The position numbers and the translations under genes are program-made. Below the pieces are notes generated by a model, which was given only the letters and a program-made list of their open reading frames with translations, was not told the DNA's origin and made no database searches. Source: Rhizorhabdus histidinilytica (GTDB taxonomy: Bacteria; Pseudomonadota; Alphaproteobacteria; Sphingomonadales; Sphingomonadaceae). Taken from it: a stretch of 64,000 nucleotides of DNA. Within the stretch, counting starts at the first letter, position 1; each line of letters starts with the position of its first letter. Below, piece after piece: positions 17,021 through 25,130 of the stretch. Location of the stretch: positions 62,001 to 126,000 of the forward strand of contig NZ_FUYM01000006.1 in the NCBI RefSeq assembly GCF_900167915.1. The letters run 5' to 3'.

Positions 17021-17782
17021 ATGGATCATCGGACGATGCCAGATGCCTCATTGAATGATCCCGTCGACGGCGAGGCGGCCTCGCTGCTGGCGGCGCTGCG
17101 ACGGGCGCTGCGCGGTGCGGGATGGACCCAGGCGCGGCTCGCCGAGGAGCTCGGCGTCGGATCGGCGACGGTCAAGCGCTGGCTCCACGGCCGCGGCCTC
17201 AGCTTCAACACGCTCGCCCATCTGTGCCGGCTGGCGGACACCAGCCTGACCGAGCTGGCCGACGACAGCCGCCTGACCGCGCAGACCGACGACCATCTGA
17301 CGCTGGCCCAGGAAGAGGCGCTGACCGAGGATTCGGGCCTGTCGACGGTCTTCTTCCTGATCGTCAACGGCTGGCCGCCGAGCGAGGCGACCGAGGGTTT
17401 CCGCATCCCGCCCGAGGTGGTCGAACGGCACGTCGCCCGGCTCGAGCGGCTGGCGCTGGTCGACCGGTTGCCCGGCGGGCGGCTGCGCGCGCGGCTGAGC
17501 CCGTCGCACGCCTGGCAGCGCGCGCCGATGCGCCGCCATTTCGAACGCCACCTGAAGCAGCTGTTCGTCACCATCGACTATGGCGACCCGGCGACGATCT
17601 TCGGCGCCGAGACCTGCAAGCTGTCGCCGCTCGGCGCCGCCCGCGTCCGCGAGCTGATCGAGCGCTTTCGCGGCGAGCTGCGCGCGATCGAGCTGGAGGA
17701 CCGTCGGACCGCCGCGCTGCCCGGCGAATGGCATGCCATCCTCGCCGTCGCGCGCTCGATGCGCCCGCTGATCGGTCCCTGA
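17021..17782 (+). CDS. XRE-type helix-turn-helix regulator
   Basis: A 253-residue protein with an N-terminal Cro/CI-type HTH: LRGAGWTQARLAEELGVGSATVKRWLHGRG (about residues 29-58). Residues 90-250 form an uncharacterised alpha-rich region with FFLIVNGWPP and ATIFGAETCKLSP segments, probably a sensing or oligomerisation domain. The ATG at 17021 has no clear ribosome site; ATG at 17036 is an alternative. It lies between catabolic operons and converges on an SDR 19 bases away, so it may be a local regulator. Confidence 0.78.
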   Translation: MDHRTMPDASLNDPVDGEAASLLAALRRALRGAGWTQARLAEELGVGSATVKRWLHGRGLSFNTLAHLCRLADTSLTELADDSRLTAQTDDHLTLAQEEALTEDSGLSTVFFLIVNGWPPSEATEGFRIPPEVVERHVARLERLALVDRLPGGRLRARLSPSHAWQRAPMRRHFERHLKQLFVTIDYGDPATIFGAETCKLSPLGAARVRELIERFRGELRAIELEDRRTAALPGEWHAILAVARSMRPLIGP

Positions 17783-17801
17783 CCGCCCCGCACGCCCGGC
17801 G

Positions 17802-18572
17802 TCAGGCCGGGACGTAGAGCTGCTGCAGCTTGCCGCCGTCGACGGGCAGGCAGGCCCCGGTGATGAAGGAAGCGTCGTCCGACAGCAGGAAGCGCACCGC
17901 ATGCGCGATCTCCTCCGGCCGGCCGCCGCGCCCCATCGGAATGGCGCCCGAGACGCGCGCGTTGCGATCGGGATCGGCGGCGGCGAAGGCTTCGGTCGCC
18001 GGGGTCATGATCTGGCCGGGCGCGACGACGTTGACGCGGACGCCATGCGGCGCCGCCTCCGCCGCGGCAACCGCGCTGAAATGGACCAGCGCCGCCTTCG
18101 ACGCCGAATAGCTCGCCATCGCCGGCATCGCGCGCAAGCCGTTGAGCGAGGAGATGTTGACGATCGCGCCCGACCCTTGCGGGATCATCACCCGCATTGC
18201 CGCCTGGGTGCCGATGAACACGGCATCGGCGTTGATGCGGAAATCATGCCGCCAGTCGTCCAGGGTGAGGTCGGCGATCATCTTGTAGCTGACCGCCATC
18301 GCATTGTTGACCAGCCCATCGAGCCGGCTGTGCCGAGTCGCGACGCCGGCGACGAAGGCCGCGAAGCCCTCGGCGTCACCGACGTCAAGGACGTGCGATT
18401 CGACCGATCCGGCCGCGGCGACCGCCTGATGCGCCTCTGCCAGCACATCCTTGCGGCGTGCGCAGATCACGACATGCGCGCCCTCGCGCGCGAGTTCGAC
18501 CGCCGTCGCCCGGCCGATACCGTCGCTACCGCCGGTCACGATCACCACCTTGCCGGCCATCGCCTGCGTCAT
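17802..18572 (-). CDS. SDR-family oxidoreductase
   Basis: A 256-residue SDR with TGGSDGIG, NNAM in place of NNAG, and YSASK. The ATG at 18572 is preceded at about eight bases by AAGAGGAG, which decides it over the open frame reaching 18842 and over ATG at 18596. It stands alone, divergent from the TonB-dependent receptor across a 298-base gap, which suggests co-regulation of uptake and oxidation. Confidence 0.85.
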   Translation of the reverse strand: MTQAMAGKVVIVTGGSDGIGRATAVELAREGAHVVICARRKDVLAEAHQAVAAAGSVESHVLDVGDAEGFAAFVAGVATRHSRLDGLVNNAMAVSYKMIADLTLDDWRHDFRINADAVFIGTQAAMRVMIPQGSGAIVNISSLNGLRAMPAMASYSASKAALVHFSAVAAAEAAPHGVRVNVVAPGQIMTPATEAFAAADPDRNARVSGAIPMGRGGRPEEIAHAVRFLLSDDASFITGACLPVDGGKLQQLYVPA

Positions 18573-18597
18573 CCTGTGCTCCTCTTCCACGGTCATT

Positions 18598-18615
18598 ATC
18601 GAAATTCGTCGATAG
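18598..18615. promoter_or_regulatory. Inverted repeat near the SDR start, divergent region
   Basis: TATCGA and TCGATA form a perfect six-base inverted repeat around AATTCG, 26 bases upstream of the SDR ATG. The remaining gap to 18870 holds the leader reading frame at 18718 and no other recognisable element. Confidence 0.3.
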
Positions 18616-18717
18616 CGGTCCAAATTTGACTGGATTGGCTGTTCCAGTGACGATACATTCCCCACTTGCGTAAACGATAGATCATTATTCAGCGCAAGTC
18701 GAAAGGGAGAGGGAAGA

Positions 18718-18747
18718 ATGTCGACGCATCGCGACGAGACGGGCTGA
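18718..18747 (+). other. Possible nine-codon leader reading frame ahead of the TonB receptor
   Basis: GGGAGAGGGAAG is followed by ATG and eight further codons (MSTHRDETG) before TGA, 123 bases upstream of the receptor start. The ribosome site is as strong as that of any gene nearby. It may be a leader peptide controlling the receptor mRNA, or a chance match. No tandem regulatory codons are obvious. Confidence 0.35.
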
Positions 18748-18870
18748 GCCCACCGCGGCGGCGTGGCGGCCATCGTCGCACGACCGCTCCACTGCTCGAA
18801 GCCGACGGCGCGAACCCGATACGGGCGCGGCGCGGCCGACAATAACAGCGTCGATCCGGGAGAGGATTAC

Positions 18871-21264
18871 ATGCGCTTCACCATAACCGCGCTGGCACTG
18901 GCCGGCGTGTCTCTGTTCGCCACCACCGCTGCCGCCCAGACCGCCCCCGCAGCCGCCGATGCCGAAGGCGTCAACGGCCTGCAGGAGATCGTCGTGACCG
19001 CGCAGCGCCGCGCGGAAAGCCTGCAGAAGGTCCCCGTCGCGGTCACCGCGATCAGCGCAGAACAGATCGACGATCTGCGCGTCACCAACGTGAAGAACCT
19101 CGCCGGCCTCGCGCCGAGCCTCCAGATCCAGAACCAGGGCCTCCAGAGCAACCCGTCGATCGCGATCCGCGGCGTCGCCTCAGGCGTGTCGAACAACGCG
19201 GTCGATCCGAAGGTCGGCATCTATCTCGACGGCGTCTATATCGGCCGCACCGTCGGCTCGATCTTCGACCTCGCCGACATCCAGCGGGTCGAGGTGCTGC
19301 GCGGTCCGCAGGGCACGCTGTTCGGCCGCAACGCGACCAGCGGCGCGATCAGCCTGGTCAGCGCCGAGCCGACCGGCGAGTTCGGCATCCGCGCCACCGG
19401 CTCCTACGGCAATGGCGATGCGATCCGCGGCAAGGCGGTCATCAACCTGCCCGCTTTCGGTCCCTTCTCGGTCAAGCTCGCCTATCTCCACGACCAGATC
19501 GACGGCGATTACACCAACCTGATCGGCGGCAAGACGATCAACCTAGCGCTGCGCGATCCGCGCTTCGGCACCGAGACCTTCGCCCGCAAGCTCGGCCGCC
19601 GCAACATCGACGGCGGACAGCTCGCCATCCGGGGCGAATTCGGCAACCTCACCGCCGATTATCGCTTCGACTATACCGACGCCCGCACCACCGGCCGCGC
19701 GATCCAGAGCCTGGGCGTGATCCCCGATTCGTCGGGCGCGCTGCTCCAGCCGATCGTCGACCTGCAGCCCTTCTTCGGCGGCATCACCAACATCGCCCCC
19801 AATGCCCGGCTTTCCGCGGTCGCCAATGCGACGAGCGAGGAACATGTCGTGACCCAGGGCCACAGCCTGACCCTGGCGGTCAAGCCCAACGATCTCGTGA
19901 CGGTGAAGAGCATCACCGCCTATCGCAAGTTCAGGCAGGACCCGAACATCTACGACCTGGCGTCGTCGGGTGGGCTGCGCTTCACCTTCGGGCAGCTCGG
20001 CGCGTTGATCACCCCCGGGCTGACTCCGGCGCAGATCCAGGCGGCGCTGTTCAATCCGGCCAACATTCCCGGACCGAACGACTATTTCTTCTCGCTGCTC
20101 ACCGCGCGCAAGACCAGCCAGAAGCAGTTCAGCCAGGAATTCCAGATCCAGCTCGATGGCGAGCATTACGAGCTGACCGCCGGCGCCTTCTATTTCCACG
20201 AGCGTTCGCCCGCGACCGACATCCTCGGAATCCTTGAACCGGTTCCGGGGGGCCTGGTGGTGCCGAGCCCGCTTGACGCGGCATTCGGCAGCGGTGTCAC
20301 CGACACGGTGTCGATCAACGATTCCTGGGCGGGCTACGGCCAGCTCACCGTCCACCTCGGCGATCGCGTCGACGTCACCGGCGGGCTTCGCTACACGATC
20401 GACGACCGCGACCTCGCGATCAACGCCATATCGGGCGGCCAGGGGGGCCAGCTCGGCGTCGGCAAGTACAATGTCAGCTTCAAGAAGCTCAACTATACCG
20501 GCATCCTGACCTGGCGGCCGACCGACCAGACCACCGCCTATGCCAAGATATCGAGCGGCTATGTGGCGGGCGGCATCCTCAGCGGCATCCCCTACAAGCC
20601 GGAGACGCTGGTCTCCTATGAGCTTGGCGCCAAGACGCAGATGTTCGACAACCGCGTCCGCCTGAACGTCGCGGCCTTCTACAGCGACTATAAGGACCTG
20701 CAGACGCAGAACTTCATCAACGGCCGGCAGTTCTTCGACAATGCCGGCAAGGCGTCGATCAAGGGCTTCGAGGTCGAGGCCGACGTCATCCCGGTCCGCG
20801 GCCTCGTGCTCAGCGGCAATGTCGGCTACGCCGATCTCAACTACAAGACGTTCATCCTCAACGGGGTCGACGTCGCCGACGTCGCGCGCACCACCTACAA
20901 CTCGAAATGGACCGCGCGGGTCGCGGCGCAATATGACGCGCCCGAATTCTCGAACGGCAGCCATCTCCAGGGTCGGATCGAGGGCCGCTATCGCAGCAGC
21001 TACTATCTCACCTCGACGCCGTTCGTGAACCTGGCGGGCCAGGTCGTGCTGGAGAACGAGAACCGCCAGCCCGGCTATTGGCTGGTGGACGGGCGCTTCG
21101 GGCTGGTCGACATCCCGATCGGCGGGACCAAGGCGTCGCTCTCGGCCTTCGGCCAGAACCTGTTCGACAAGCATTACATCTCGTTCGGCGCGCCGGTGCT
21201 GTCGCTGGTCGGCAGCTATGAGCGCGGCCGCACCTACGGCGTCGAACTGGGCTTCGCCTTCTGA
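18871..21264 (+). CDS. TonB-dependent outer-membrane receptor
   Basis: A 797-residue protein. The signal peptide MRFTITALALAGVSLFATTAAAQ is followed by a TonB box EIVVTAQRR (about 39-47), the plug domain (VPVAVTAISAEQID, LRGPQGTLFGRNAT) and a 22-strand beta-barrel ending in the terminal Phe typical of outer-membrane proteins. Sphingomonads use many such receptors to import hydrophobic carbon sources. ATG at 18871 follows GGGAGAGG. Its stop overlaps the next SDR start by one base (TGATG), so receptor and two SDRs form one operon, tying uptake to catabolism. Confidence 0.93.
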   Translation: MRFTITALALAGVSLFATTAAAQTAPAAADAEGVNGLQEIVVTAQRRAESLQKVPVAVTAISAEQIDDLRVTNVKNLAGLAPSLQIQNQGLQSNPSIAIRGVASGVSNNAVDPKVGIYLDGVYIGRTVGSIFDLADIQRVEVLRGPQGTLFGRNATSGAISLVSAEPTGEFGIRATGSYGNGDAIRGKAVINLPAFGPFSVKLAYLHDQIDGDYTNLIGGKTINLALRDPRFGTETFARKLGRRNIDGGQLAIRGEFGNLTADYRFDYTDARTTGRAIQSLGVIPDSSGALLQPIVDLQPFFGGITNIAPNARLSAVANATSEEHVVTQGHSLTLAVKPNDLVTVKSITAYRKFRQDPNIYDLASSGGLRFTFGQLGALITPGLTPAQIQAALFNPANIPGPNDYFFSLLTARKTSQKQFSQEFQIQLDGEHYELTAGAFYFHERSPATDILGILEPVPGGLVVPSPLDAAFGSGVTDTVSINDSWAGYGQLTVHLGDRVDVTGGLRYTIDDRDLAINAISGGQGGQLGVGKYNVSFKKLNYTGILTWRPTDQTTAYAKISSGYVAGGILSGIPYKPETLVSYELGAKTQMFDNRVRLNVAAFYSDYKDLQTQNFINGRQFFDNAGKASIKGFEVEADVIPVRGLVLSGNVGYADLNYKTFILNGVDVADVARTTYNSKWTARVAAQYDAPEFSNGSHLQGRIEGRYRSSYYLTSTPFVNLAGQVVLENENRQPGYWLVDGRFGLVDIPIGGTKASLSAFGQNLFDKHYISFGAPVLSLVGSYERGRTYGVELGFAF

Positions 21265-22163
21265 TGGTCCAGCCGCAGTTGAACGGCCGGGCCGCGCTGG
21301 TCACCGGGGCCAGCCGCGGCATCGGCCGGGCAATCGCACAGAGGCTGGCGTCGGCCGGCGCGACGGTGGTTGTCACCGCGCGCTCGGCCGGCGCCCCCGC
21401 CGTGCAGAAGCGCTTCGGCGCCGAGCAGATCGTCGCCGGGACGCTCGACGAGACGGTCGCACTGATCGAGGCAGCCGGCGGCCGGGCGATCGCCCTTCCC
21501 GCCGACCTGGAACACGAAGGCGACCGCAACGTCTTGATCGAGCGGGCCGCCGCCGCCGCGGGCCGGCTCGACATCCTCGTCAACAATGCCGGTTTCGCCG
21601 ATTATGCGCGGGTCGAGGCGATGAGCGACGACACCTTCCGCCGAACCCTGCTCCATTATCTCGAAGTCCCGTTCGCGCTGTGCCGCGCGGCAGCGCCCCG
21701 GATGCGGGCCAACGGCGGCGGGTGGATCGTCAACATCGGGTCGGTCACAGCGCTGCCGCCCACCCGCCCCTATCCCGATTATGCGCGCGCCGGCGGCGAC
21801 ACCGTCTACGCATCGGTCAAGGCGGCGCTCAACCGCTTCAGCCAGGGTCTCGCCGCCGAGCTGGTGGACGCCAATATCGCGGTCAACGTCGTCGCGCCGT
21901 CGACCGCGATCCGCACGCCCGGCGCCGACCAGCTCATCCCCGGCGACTATCCGACCGAGGACGTCGCCTATCTCGCCGCGACGGTGCTCGACATGTGCCA
22001 CCTTCCCGCCGCCGAACGGACCGGGCGGATCGCCTATTCGATGCAGTGGCCGCACGATACGGGGCTCGCGGTGCGGACGCTCGACGGGCGCGATCCGCTG
22101 CCGCCGGCCGATCCGCCGGCCTGGTCGCACCCCGCGATCACCGGCATGGCGGAATGGGCCTGA
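21264..22163 (+). CDS. SDR-family oxidoreductase, extended C-terminus
   Basis: A 299-residue SDR with TGASRGIG, NNAG and YASVK motifs. It is about 45 residues longer than a classical SDR; the extension (from about 255) holds AYSMQWPHDTGLAVRTLDGRDPLPP and may shape the substrate pocket or a subunit contact. It overlaps both neighbours by one base (TGATG on each side), coupling it to the TonB receptor upstream and to a second SDR downstream. Confidence 0.85.
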   Translation: MVQPQLNGRAALVTGASRGIGRAIAQRLASAGATVVVTARSAGAPAVQKRFGAEQIVAGTLDETVALIEAAGGRAIALPADLEHEGDRNVLIERAAAAAGRLDILVNNAGFADYARVEAMSDDTFRRTLLHYLEVPFALCRAAAPRMRANGGGWIVNIGSVTALPPTRPYPDYARAGGDTVYASVKAALNRFSQGLAAELVDANIAVNVVAPSTAIRTPGADQLIPGDYPTEDVAYLAATVLDMCHLPAAERTGRIAYSMQWPHDTGLAVRTLDGRDPLPPADPPAWSHPAITGMAEWA

Positions 22164-22921
22164 TGCGCCGGCTGGAAGGCAAGGTCGCCGTCGTGGCGGG
22201 CGCGGGCGGCATCGGCACCGCCACCGCGCGCCGGCTGGCGCAGGAGGGCGGATCGGTGCTGCTCGGCGATCTCGACGGCGACGCGGCGGCCGCGGCCGCG
22301 CGGACGATCGCGGCCGAAGGCGGACGGGTCGCCGGCATCGGCTACGACCAGGCCGACGACGCATCGGTCGCCCGGCTGGTCGCCGCCGCGGTCGATACCT
22401 ACGGCCGGCTCGACTTCATCCACGCCAACGCCGCGAACATGGTCGCGATCCGCGAGGACGGCGACGCGCTGACCATCCCGCTCGACGTCTTCGACGCGAC
22501 CGTCGCGGTCAACATGCGCGGGGTGCTGTCCTGCGCCCGCCACGCGCTGCCGCACCTCGTCGCCAATCGCGGCGCCTTCGTCGTCACCTCCTCCTCCGCC
22601 GCGCATATGGGGGAGCCCGAACGGGTCGCCTATGCGATGACCAAGGCGGCGGTGAACGCGCTGGTCCGCCACATCGCCAGCCGCTGGGGCAAGGAGGGGG
22701 TGCGCGCCAACGCCATCGCCCCCGGCATGGTGCTGACCGACCAGATCAAGCGGTCGATGCCGCTCGCCTTCCAGGAACAGGTCCTCGCCGCGCACCGCCA
22801 TTGGCGGCTGGGGGAGAGCGAGGACATCGCCGCCATGGTGGCGATGCTCTTCTCGCCCGACGGCGAATGGATCAACGGCCAGGTGCTGGCGGTCGACGGC
22901 GGCGCGTCGATCCGCCCCTGA
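22163..22921 (+). CDS. SDR-family oxidoreductase
   Basis: A 252-residue SDR with AGAGGIG cofactor motif, HANAAN in place of NNAG, and YAMTK catalytic pair. The ATG at 22163 overlaps the previous stop as TGATG; an in-frame ATG at 22154 would add three residues. It ends 31 bases before a convergent SnoaL gene. It is the last member of the TonB receptor operon. Confidence 0.85.
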   Translation: MRRLEGKVAVVAGAGGIGTATARRLAQEGGSVLLGDLDGDAAAAAARTIAAEGGRVAGIGYDQADDASVARLVAAAVDTYGRLDFIHANAANMVAIREDGDALTIPLDVFDATVAVNMRGVLSCARHALPHLVANRGAFVVTSSSAAHMGEPERVAYAMTKAAVNALVRHIASRWGKEGVRANAIAPGMVLTDQIKRSMPLAFQEQVLAAHRHWRLGESEDIAAMVAMLFSPDGEWINGQVLAVDGGASIRP

Positions 22922-22952
22922 CCATCGTCCCGCGTCCGGTCGGCGCCGCCCC

Positions 22953-23378
22953 TCAGCCTGGCCCGAGCACGCTCGGGTCGCCGACATGCATCGACCAGTG
23001 CGCGTCGCGCCGGACGATGCGCCAGCCGGCCGGGGTGCGGGCCCAGCGGTCGACATAGTCGCCATGGGTATCGAAGATCCGGTCGCCCTTGTCGCCGCGC
23101 CCCTGGTGGCGCGCCTGGACATAGGCCCGGCTGATCGCGGCATCGCCGTCCAGCTCTATCGCGATGCTGCCGATCAGGTGCTGCGACGGCCCGCAGCCGC
23201 CCAGAAAGACGCGGAACTGCTCGCGCATCGCGGCGATCCCGCTCTGCTCGCGCCCGTCGCCATAGTCGAAGCTCACATCCTCGGCGAAGACCTCCCCCAC
23301 CGCGTCCCAATCGCGCGAGTCGACGATCCGCGCGAATCGCGCAAGCTGGTTGCCGATGGCCAGCCGGTCGCATTCCAT
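22953..23378 (-). CDS. SnoaL-like (NTF2 fold) protein
   Basis: A 141-residue SnoaL_4-type protein: helix MECDRLAIGNQLARFARIVD, the FAEDVSFDYGDGRE turn and a C-terminal GWRIVRRDAHW strand. GGAGAG precedes the ATG at 23378, which decides it over the longer frame to 23510. It is read divergently from the COQ4-like gene at 23546. As with its paralogs the activity is not known; the fold suits small rearrangements or dehydrations of ring compounds. Confidence 0.8.
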   Translation of the reverse strand: MECDRLAIGNQLARFARIVDSRDWDAVGEVFAEDVSFDYGDGREQSGIAAMREQFRVFLGGCGPSQHLIGSIAIELDGDAAISRAYVQARHQGRGDKGDRIFDTHGDYVDRWARTPAGWRIVRRDAHWSMHVGDPSVLGPG

Positions 23379-23545
23379 GATTCTCTCCATTTTCCCGTTT
23401 TGCGCAGGAAATCCTAGGAAATATCGACGCGTTTCGCCATCCGCACGACGCATTTTCCTTGCCCGGCGGGAATAAGTGAAATAGGTTCCGAAATAGCGCG
23501 ACGCCGGCATGGAGAGGCCGGCGGACAGCTTGCAGGAGAGCGGAC

Positions 23546-24439
23546 ATGGACAACGACATCGCCTCGAAGGTCAGCGACGCCGACTTCGCCTATTACAACG
23601 CCAGCGACATCCAATATACGACGCAGAGCTCGACGCTGATCAGCTCCTCGCCCTATCTCAACCATGGCGAACTGCGCGCCCTGATCGCGCAGGAGATGCT
23701 GCGCCGGAACGGGCCGGACCTGCCCAACACCGCCTTCATCCCGAATGTCGTCAAGATCCTGATGGAGCTCGAGGACTGGCCCCGCATCTTCCAGCTGTTC
23801 GAGGAAGAGAAGGCGCGCCTGCCCGAGTTCAAGACCTGGCTCGAAGGCCGCAAGGTCTCGCTGTTCACCACGGAGGAGCTCAAGGGCGCCGAGCCCGGCA
23901 CGCTGCGCGCGGTGATCTACGACTTCGTCGTCCACAGCGGCTACAACATGGACCATTTCTATCAGGGGATGGAGATCAAGACCGACTTCGACTTCTACAT
24001 GAAGGAACGGACCCACACCCATGACATCGAGCACATGATCACCGGCTTCGAGACCAACCATGCCGGGGAGGTCGCGCTGCTCGCGGCCAATGCGCGCGCG
24101 CTCTACCGCTATTTCCGGCCCGAGCTGGCGGCCTTCTTCAACCGGGTCAGCGCCTATCTGAAGGCGAAGACGACGATGAAAAGCGGCCTCTTCTACCCGG
24201 AGGCGTTCAAGGTCGAGCTCGACGCCGAGGATATCGGCGCGGCGCAGGGCCGGGCGTGGAAGCACCCGCTCTTCCTGATCCCCTATCGCGACTATCTCGA
24301 CTGGAAGGTCAGCGACATCCGCGAGGAATATGGCATCACCAACCCGCCGCCTCCCGGCGAATGGGCCTGGACGACCGCGGTCAGCGAGGATCCGCGCATC
24401 GCCAATGACGACCAGGCGATGGCGACAGCCGCCGAATAG
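23546..24439 (+). CDS. COQ4-family protein in a catabolic setting
   Basis: A 297-residue protein that carries the COQ4 metal motif in full: His159-Asp160-x-x-His163 followed by eleven residues and Glu175 (HDIEHMITGF then NHAGE). COQ4 of ubiquinone biosynthesis is needed for the C1 decarboxylation/hydroxylation step of the ring. This copy is embedded among SDR, SnoaL and VOC genes, has its own ribosome site (AGGAGAG at about 23535) and is a single-gene unit followed by a hairpin. It could decarboxylate or hydroxylate a pathway intermediate, or be a ubiquinone gene that has moved. No membrane segment is seen. Confidence 0.82.
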   Translation: MDNDIASKVSDADFAYYNASDIQYTTQSSTLISSSPYLNHGELRALIAQEMLRRNGPDLPNTAFIPNVVKILMELEDWPRIFQLFEEEKARLPEFKTWLEGRKVSLFTTEELKGAEPGTLRAVIYDFVVHSGYNMDHFYQGMEIKTDFDFYMKERTHTHDIEHMITGFETNHAGEVALLAANARALYRYFRPELAAFFNRVSAYLKAKTTMKSGLFYPEAFKVELDAEDIGAAQGRAWKHPLFLIPYRDYLDWKVSDIREEYGITNPPPPGEWAWTTAVSEDPRIANDDQAMATAAE

Positions 24440-24459
24440 TCCCTATCTCGGCGACCAGC

Positions 24460-24494
24460 GGGGCGGCGTCCACGAGGGGGGTGGGCGCCGCCCC
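24460..24494. terminator. GC-rich hairpin between convergent genes
   Basis: GGGGCGGCG and CGCCGCCCC pair perfectly across a 17-base loop, between the COQ4-like gene and the convergent VOC gene, followed by a short T-rich stretch (TGTCGTTTGGTCTT). It could serve both strands. Confidence 0.6.
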
Positions 24495-24517
24495 TGTCGT
24501 TTGGTCTTCGCCGCCCC

Positions 24518-25045
24518 TCAGCTCGCCAGGTCGATCACCGTCACCGCCGCGCTGCCGTCCCACGCGCGCGCCGCCGCGATCCCGGCATCGCACATCTCGC
24601 GCAGGCCCGGCCCCTCGATGAACTCGAACAGCGTGCCGGGATCGCCGGGCACTTCGAGATAGGCGACCCGGGTCGAAGGGTTCCGCGCCGCGAAAACCGG
24701 CACCATGCCGCCGGCCCGCGCCGTCGCCACCGCCGCGTCGAGGTCGTCGACGATGCGGGCGAGGTGATGGAGGCCGAGCAGCCGGCTGCCGTCCGCCGCG
24801 CGATAGGGCGAGGCGGCGGCGTCGGTCGCCTCGATCAGCTCGATCTGGATGTCGTCCTGATAGCCGAGCGCCACGTCGATCCCGACCGTCGTCGGCACGC
24901 CGCGATACGCGCCTTCGAGCATGACGTTGCGGAAGACGGTCCAGGGGCCGACCCCCGAATGCGCCATCCACCTTGCGATCGCCGCATCGAGATCGTCGAC
25001 CAGGAAACCGATCTGGTCGAAGGCGCCGAAACGGGCCTGGCTCAT
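24518..25045 (-). CDS. VOC-family (glyoxalase-fold) protein
   Basis: A 175-residue protein of the glyoxalase_4 type: FDQIGFLVDDLDAAIARW at the start, LGLHHLARIVDDLDAAVATA in the second half, FEFIEG near the end. Paired beta-alpha-beta units with His (in LHHLAR) and Glu are consistent with a metal-binding epimerase, lyase or dioxygenase. GGAAAGGA precedes ATG at 25045; the frame upstream to 25219 is a shadow. It lies downstream of the amidohydrolase in the same direction, 85 bases away. Confidence 0.8.
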   Translation of the reverse strand: MSQARFGAFDQIGFLVDDLDAAIARWMAHSGVGPWTVFRNVMLEGAYRGVPTTVGIDVALGYQDDIQIELIEATDAAASPYRAADGSRLLGLHHLARIVDDLDAAVATARAGGMVPVFAARNPSTRVAYLEVPGDPGTLFEFIEGPGLREMCDAGIAAARAWDGSAAVTVIDLAS

Positions 25046-25130
25046 GTCTATCCTTTCCATGGACGCCCAAAAGCGGGAGGCTTCCGCCCCCCGCTTCCGG
25101 GTCTCGTCGTGGCTCGCGGGTAAGGTCGGC

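Noticed and set aside
19543-21174. 543-residue leftward frame inside the TonB receptor
   Set aside because: It is a high-GC mirror frame; the opposite strand encodes a full receptor with signal, plug and barrel.
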